Source: Kaistia hirudinis
Lineage (GTDB): Bacteria; Pseudomonadota; Alphaproteobacteria; Rhizobiales; Kaistiaceae
Direction: 5' to 3'
Length of the DNA stretch: 64,000 nucleotides
Assembly (NCBI RefSeq): GCF_014196455.1
Contig: NZ_JACIDS010000005.1
Span: 124,001 to 188,000, forward strand
The stretch's first letter is position 1. Every line of letters begins with the position of its first letter. Of the stretch, positions 60,397-64,000 are shown in pieces. The position numbers were made by a program, and so were the translations under genes. The notes below the pieces were generated by a model. That model ran no database searches and was not told where the DNA came from. It saw only the letters and a list, made by a program, of their open reading frames with translations.

Positions 60397-60895
60397 GCGC
60401 GTCGCCTTTCGAGGTGATGCGGTCGAGCACGCCGAGCAGCAGCGCCGAGACCACGAAGGTGAGATGCAGGATGACCGACCACATGATCTTGGTGTTGTCG
60501 TAGCTGTTGGCGTTCAGAAAGACCTGCAGCAGGTGGATCGAGGAGATCGCGACGATCGACGAGGCCACCTTGATCTTCAGGCTGCCGGCATCGAGCTTGC
60601 CGAGCCAGGAGAGCTGCACGCCGGCATTGTCGAGCCGGCTGACATAGTTCTCGTAGCTCGAGATCATCACCATCAGGATGAGGCTCGCGACGAGCGCGGC
60701 GTCGATGAGACTCAGCATGGCGAGGATCATCTCGCTCTCGTCGAGAACGAAGACGTCCTTCACCACCTTGATGAACTTGAAGACGAAGGAGAGGGCATAG
60801 ACGGCCAGCGCCGCGGCGAGGCCGAAATTGAACACCACCAGAATCCAGCGGCTGGCCAGCAGCACGCTCTCGATCCAGTTTTCGATTGTCTTCAC
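60383..60895 (-). CDS. YqhA family (TIGR00645) membrane protein
   Basis: 170 residues from GTG 60895 with GGAG upstream. Starts VKTIENWIESVLLASRWILVV and has three to four transmembrane segments (FGLAAALAVYALSFVFKFI; ILAMLSLIDAALVASLILMVMISSYENYVS; IMWSVILHLTFVVSALLLGVLDRI), a clear match to the YqhA/TIGR00645 family of unknown function. The long frame to 61021 would add basic residues overlapping the acetyltransferase gene. Confidence 0.88.
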   Translation of the reverse strand: MKTIENWIESVLLASRWILVVFNFGLAAALAVYALSFVFKFIKVVKDVFVLDESEMILAMLSLIDAALVASLILMVMISSYENYVSRLDNAGVQLSWLGKLDAGSLKIKVASSIVAISSIHLLQVFLNANSYDNTKIMWSVILHLTFVVSALLLGVLDRITSKGDAHGKP

Positions 60896-60951
60896 GGCAA
60901 GGCTCCGGAAATGGGGTCCGTCGTCGGAGGCAGGATATGGCGGCTTTCGCT

Positions 60952-61455
60952 TCAGTCCGCCAGTACCTCGCCCCCGGCGAAGGCGAAAAGCGCGTCGCCG
61001 TCGAGACGGCAGCGATGCCATTCGGGATAGCGCCGCGCGCCCTGCCCCTCATAAAAGGCGATCGACGGCGCGTTCCAGTCGAGCACCTGCCATTCGAAGC
61101 GGGGCAGGCCCTCGGCGATGCAGCGCTGCGCCAGATGCCGCAGCAGCGCCTTGCCGATGCCAGCGCCGCGAAATTCCGGCCTCACGAACAAGTCCTCGAG
61201 ATAGATCCCGTGCGCGCCACGGAAGGTCGAGAAGGAATAGAACCAGAGCGCGAAGCCGGCGGCCGTTCCGCCGATTTCGGCAATGTCGCAGAAGACGCGC
61301 GGCGTGGCACCGAACAGCGCCGCGTCGATCGCCGCCTCGTCCGCCTCGACCTCATGCGCGAGCTTCTCATAGTCCGCGAGCGCCTTGACGAAATCGAGCA
61401 CGAGGCCCGCCTCGCCCGGCTGTGCCGGCCGGATCACGAGATCGCGGTCGCTCAC
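60952..61455 (-). CDS. GNAT N-acetyltransferase
   Basis: 167 residues from GTG 61455, which overlaps the stop of the DUF4424 gene (GTGA). GNAT fold: IRPAQPGEAGLVLDFVKALADYEKL, HGIYLEDLFVRPEFRGAGIGKALLRHLAQ, and VLDWNAPSIAFYEGQGA, which resembles diamine acetyltransferase (SSAT-like) sequences. Substrate possibly a polyamine or a free amine. Confidence 0.88.
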   Translation of the reverse strand: MSDRDLVIRPAQPGEAGLVLDFVKALADYEKLAHEVEADEAAIDAALFGATPRVFCDIAEIGGTAAGFALWFYSFSTFRGAHGIYLEDLFVRPEFRGAGIGKALLRHLAQRCIAEGLPRFEWQVLDWNAPSIAFYEGQGARRYPEWHRCRLDGDALFAFAGGEVLAD

Positions 61456-62453
61456 TGCGCCGCCTCGGGCCGGGCAAGGATCAGGATGTGCATGTCGTCC
61501 ATGGGATAGAAATCGCTCGCGCTCATTTCGAATGTCGTCGGTCCGGTCTTCTTCACGCCCTCGCCGCAGAACGAGACGAGATTCTCGGGCTTGCCCTTGT
61601 CGATCGTGACGTGGAACTTCTCGATCGACCCGGCCCAGTTCTCCGCAGTCTTGAGGATATAGTCGAGGCGGTGTTCCAACAGATAATCGCTGTTGGCGCC
61701 AGATCCTGTCGCCTTGTCGGTCGCCGCCAGGAACGCCTTGTCGATGCAGTATTTGCGCTGGTAGTCCTGAAAATAGGGCTCCTCGCGGCTGTCCTGCGAG
61801 GCGAACGACACGCCGGCCGTCATGCCGACGCTCGGCGTGTAGCGGTGCTCGACGATGATCGTCTTCTTCGCCGGGAAGGTCTGCTGCCAATAGTAGGCCG
61901 TCGAGAGCTGCCACATCGGCGCGAGGTGCTTTTCCCAGCCTTTGCCGGCATCGAACTCGTCGGGCGCGGCGAGACCGCGATTGATCAGTTCGTCCCATTT
62001 GTCCGCCGGCAGCTTGTCGAGCGCGGCGCGCGTCGCATCGAGCTGGGGGGCGAGCGGGATGCCAAGCGCGGTCAGCAGCGCCGTCTGGTCGACGCCGAGC
62101 GCCGAAACGCGCTGCTGCACCTCCGCCTTCACCGGCACGCCGTCGACCGTCGTCGAGAAGCCGAGGAAGTTCACGGGATCCTCGACCGGCACCGCCTCCA
62201 TGAAGTCGACGCTGCCGGTGATATCGGGCATCGGGAAGGCGACAAGCGACGTCACGTCCTTGTCCGAGACATTCTCGAATTCGTATCGCACGCGCACTTC
62301 GTTCATCGAGAGGAACAGGTCCTCCGACTTCATGCGCACGGCATCGGTGGTGATGTAGACGAGCCCACCGGCGCCGAGCTCGGCCGTGGAATCATTGGCA
62401 AAGGCCGGCCCGGCGAGAAGGCCTGCGAGAAGAACGAGCGGAACGGCGCGCAT
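61452..62453 (-). CDS. DUF4424 domain periplasmic protein
   Basis: 333 residues with a signal peptide (MRAVPLVLLAGLLAGPAFA) and a mature start NDSTAELGAGGLVYITTDAVRMKSEDL, as in the DUF4424 family of Hyphomicrobiales. Two Cys residues (KYCIDKAF and VSFCGEGVKK) may pair. Function unknown. It begins a short set of coupled genes running to folA. Confidence 0.85.
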   Translation of the reverse strand: MRAVPLVLLAGLLAGPAFANDSTAELGAGGLVYITTDAVRMKSEDLFLSMNEVRVRYEFENVSDKDVTSLVAFPMPDITGSVDFMEAVPVEDPVNFLGFSTTVDGVPVKAEVQQRVSALGVDQTALLTALGIPLAPQLDATRAALDKLPADKWDELINRGLAAPDEFDAGKGWEKHLAPMWQLSTAYYWQQTFPAKKTIIVEHRYTPSVGMTAGVSFASQDSREEPYFQDYQRKYCIDKAFLAATDKATGSGANSDYLLEHRLDYILKTAENWAGSIEKFHVTIDKGKPENLVSFCGEGVKKTGPTTFEMSASDFYPMDDMHILILARPEAAQ

Positions 62454-62571
62454 GGCGAACCTCGATCGAGGATGGATCCACCCGATCTATAGCGCAGACG
62501 GCAACGGCGCTGTGAAGGGCGGCACGTCAGGCTTTTTCCGTCGCGCGTCGGCGATAGCCCCACCCTCTGGC

Positions 62572-62682
62572 GTCACCCCGGCGAAAGCCGGGGTCCATTC
62601 AGCCTGAGGCGAAGACGAACTGTTATCGGCGATCCAGGCCGCGGCTGCATGGATGCCGGCTTCCGCCGGCATGACGCCGTCA
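62572..62682. repeat. Pair of dispersed intergenic hairpins
   Basis: CCCCGGC / GCCGGGG (62576-62582, 62587-62593) and ATGCCGGC / GCCGGCAT (62653-62660, 62665-62672), bracketed by GTCACCCCGG and GCATGACG. This back-to-back arrangement matches a dispersed alphaproteobacterial element. Occupies most of the 277-bp gap 62454-62730 between thyA and the DUF4424 gene. Confidence 0.65.
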
Positions 62683-62730
62683 CGCGGGCAGTCCGTCTCA
62701 CAGGCGGGCCGCCGGGAGGTCGACCCGTCC

Positions 62731-63525
62731 CTACACCGCCACCGGCGCCCGGATGGCCGCATGCGGTTCGTAGCCGATCAGCTCGAAATCCTCGTAGCGG
62801 AAATCCTCGATCCGCGTGACGAAGGGGTTGAGCTTCATGATCGGCAGGGCGCGGGGCTCGCGGGCGAGTTGCAGGCGGGTCTGCTCGAGATGGTTCGAAT
62901 AGAGATGCGCGTCGCCGAGCGTGTGCACGAAATCGCCCGCCTCGAGCCCGGTCACCTGCGCCACCATCATCGTCAGCAGCGCATAGGAAGCGATGTTGAA
63001 CGGCACGCCGAGGAAGATGTCGGCCGAGCGCTGGTAGAGCTGGCAGGACAGCCGTCCGTCCGCGACATAGAACTGGAACATCATGTGGCAGGGCGGAAGC
63101 GCCATCGCCTCGACCTCGGCCGGGTTCCAGGCCGAGACGATCAGGCGGCGCGAATCCGGCCGCTTGCGGATCATCTCGATCACCTGACCGAGCTGATCGA
63201 TCGAGCGCCCGTCGCCCGCGGGCCAGGAGCGCCACTGCGCGCCATAGACCGGCCCCAGATCGCCGTTCTCGTCGGCCCACTCATCCCAGATCGTGACGCC
63301 GTGGTCGTGCAGATATTTGATGTTGGTGTCGCCGCGGATGAACCACAGCAACTCGTGGATGATCGATTTCAGATGCACCTTCTTCGTCGTCACGAGGGGA
63401 AAGCCCTCGGCGAGATCGAAGCGCATCTGGTGGCCGAAGATCGAGCGCGTGCCGGTACCGGTGCGGTCGGTCTTGACCGCGCCCTTGTCGAGCACGAGGC
63501 GCATCAGGTCGAGATATTGGCGCAT
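62731..63525 (-). CDS. thyA: Thymidylate synthase
   Basis: 264 residues, E. coli-type length. Catalytic Cys in [22 protein letters not shown] and [21 protein letters not shown], with the C-terminal IRAPVAV. Makes dTMP from dUMP with methylenetetrahydrofolate; folA downstream on the same strand regenerates the folate. Confidence 0.98.
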   Translation of the reverse strand: MRQYLDLMRLVLDKGAVKTDRTGTGTRSIFGHQMRFDLAEGFPLVTTKKVHLKSIIHELLWFIRGDTNIKYLHDHGVTIWDEWADENGDLGPVYGAQWRSWPAGDGRSIDQLGQVIEMIRKRPDSRRLIVSAWNPAEVEAMALPPCHMMFQFYVADGRLSCQLYQRSADIFLGVPFNIASYALLTMMVAQVTGLEAGDFVHTLGDAHLYSNHLEQTRLQLAREPRALPIMKLNPFVTRIEDFRYEDFELIGYEPHAAIRAPVAV

Positions 63526-63597
63526 GGCGATCGGGCCCGCTGGCGGATTCGGTACCGCATCATAATACGCGACGCGGCGGCGCGCGCCCTCGATGTC

Positions 63598-63625
63598 ATG
63601 CCGTCCCCAGATCCGGGGACGGCAT
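63598..63625. repeat. Intergenic hairpin
   Basis: ATGCCGTCCCC / GGGGACGGCAT, perfect 11-bp stem with a 6-nt loop, between thyA and the upstream MFS gene. May end the MFS transcript, though no U-run follows on the minus strand; it may also be a dispersed element. Confidence 0.5.
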
Positions 63626-63639
63626 CTTGGGTGTGGCCC

Positions 63640-64000
63640 CTACTCGGCGGCCGCCGTCTTGCTGGCGCCGCGGGGCGCACGACCGCCGAGCGTCAGCTGC
63701 GTCAGGATCAGCGCGACGAGCGCGGAGCCCGCGATTCCCGTCACCATCGGCAGCGCGGTGCCGTCGAGGAACAGGCCGACCACGGCCATGACCAGGGCGC
63801 CGGCGGCGAATTGCAGCGTGCCCATCAAGGCCGACGCGGTACCGGCGATCGGACCATGCGCATCGAGGGCGAGCACGGCCGAGCTCGGGATGACGAGGCC
63901 GAGGAAGCCGAAGCCGATGAACAGCAGCACCATCAGCACCGGCAGGCTGTTGAAGCCGAGCAGGAACAGCGCGAACAACAGCGCCATGGTCAGCGTATAA
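63640..64000 (-). CDS. MFS transporter, Bcr/CflA-like, 3' part only
   Basis: The gene runs off the right edge; at least 120 C-terminal residues are visible. Four hydrophobic segments (TMALLFALFLLGFNSLPVLMVLLFIGFGFLGLVIPSSAV region) and AHGPIAGTASALMGTLQFAAG, the helix 11 signature of Bcr/CflA multidrug exporters. The start and N-terminus lie outside the window. Confidence 0.75.
   Translation of the reverse strand, partial: YTLTMALLFALFLLGFNSLPVLMVLLFIGFGFLGLVIPSSAVLALDAHGPIAGTASALMGTLQFAAGALVMAVVGLFLDGTALPMVTGIAGSALVALILTQLTLGGRAPRGASKTAAAE

Overview
The window is about 64 kb of GC-rich, gene-dense alphaproteobacterial chromosome. The best fit is Hyphomicrobiales (Rhizobiales), possibly near Kaistia or a related family; I infer this from gene content and cannot prove it without a search. 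Pointers are a giant growth-pole-ring (GPR/RgsE-like) coiled-coil protein, two BA14K-type small envelope proteins, a HisKA_2-type kinase, leader-peptide control of ilvB and leuA, and the miaA/serB and thyA/folA/hflK/hflC/degP neighbourhoods. No phage, transposase, integrase or CRISPR array is visible.

Layout. (1) 1-8 kb: BA14K-like protein, SixA-like phosphatase, YcjX/YcjF pair, a 57-residue ORF, a MarR-GNAT fusion, a lipoprotein, ferredoxin reductase plus ferredoxin, and an Hpt protein with an unknown partner. (2) 8.2-14.9 kb: the 2238-residue GPR-like protein, with at least 24 tandem 22-residue repeats. (3) 15-22.5 kb: MFS transporter, DUF3309 protein, a signalling cluster (CHASE3 kinase, response regulator, receiver-HisKA_2 kinase), a zinc peptidase, a trypsin-like protein and a fatty-acid hydroxylase family protein. 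(4) 22.6-37.1 kb: two ribose-type (CUT2) ABC importers with a zinc alcohol dehydrogenase, sugar isomerase, mannitol-dehydrogenase family enzyme, RpiR regulator and divergent Gfo/Idh/MocA oxidoreductase, which together look like a polyol or sugar-acid catabolic locus. (5) 37-41.5 kb: a secreted protein with two DTG motifs spaced as in pepsin, an AIM24 protein, tRNA-Lys(CTT) and a phytase-like esterase. (6) 41.6-52.1 kb: branched-chain amino acid synthesis (leuA, ilvC, ilvH-ilvB) interleaved with hisC, a PhzF protein, a TetR regulator and a MazEF module. (7) 52.3-64 kb: AraC regulator, miaA, serB, GNAT, degP, DUF2065, hflC, hflK, folA, YqhA, GNAT, DUF4424, thyA and the 3' part of a Bcr/CflA-type MFS gene cut by the window edge.

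How the parts work together. ilvB carries a complete attenuator: a -35/-10 promoter, a 15-residue leader peptide with a Val-Ile-Leu-Leu-Val-Val run, mutually exclusive hairpins and a U-tract terminator. leuA has a separate leader with four consecutive Leu codons. In the sugar locus, both binding-protein genes are followed by perfect intercistronic hairpins, and the RpiR intergenic regions share a 12-base motif. Several genes meet in unusual ways: miaA and serB have overlapping divergent start codons, and the AraC gene and miaA end inside one perfect inverted repeat.

Several start codons were moved downstream of the longest frame because a ribosome-binding site or signal peptide supports the shorter form; the entries say where. 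Functions rest on recognised motifs and family resemblance, not on database searches.
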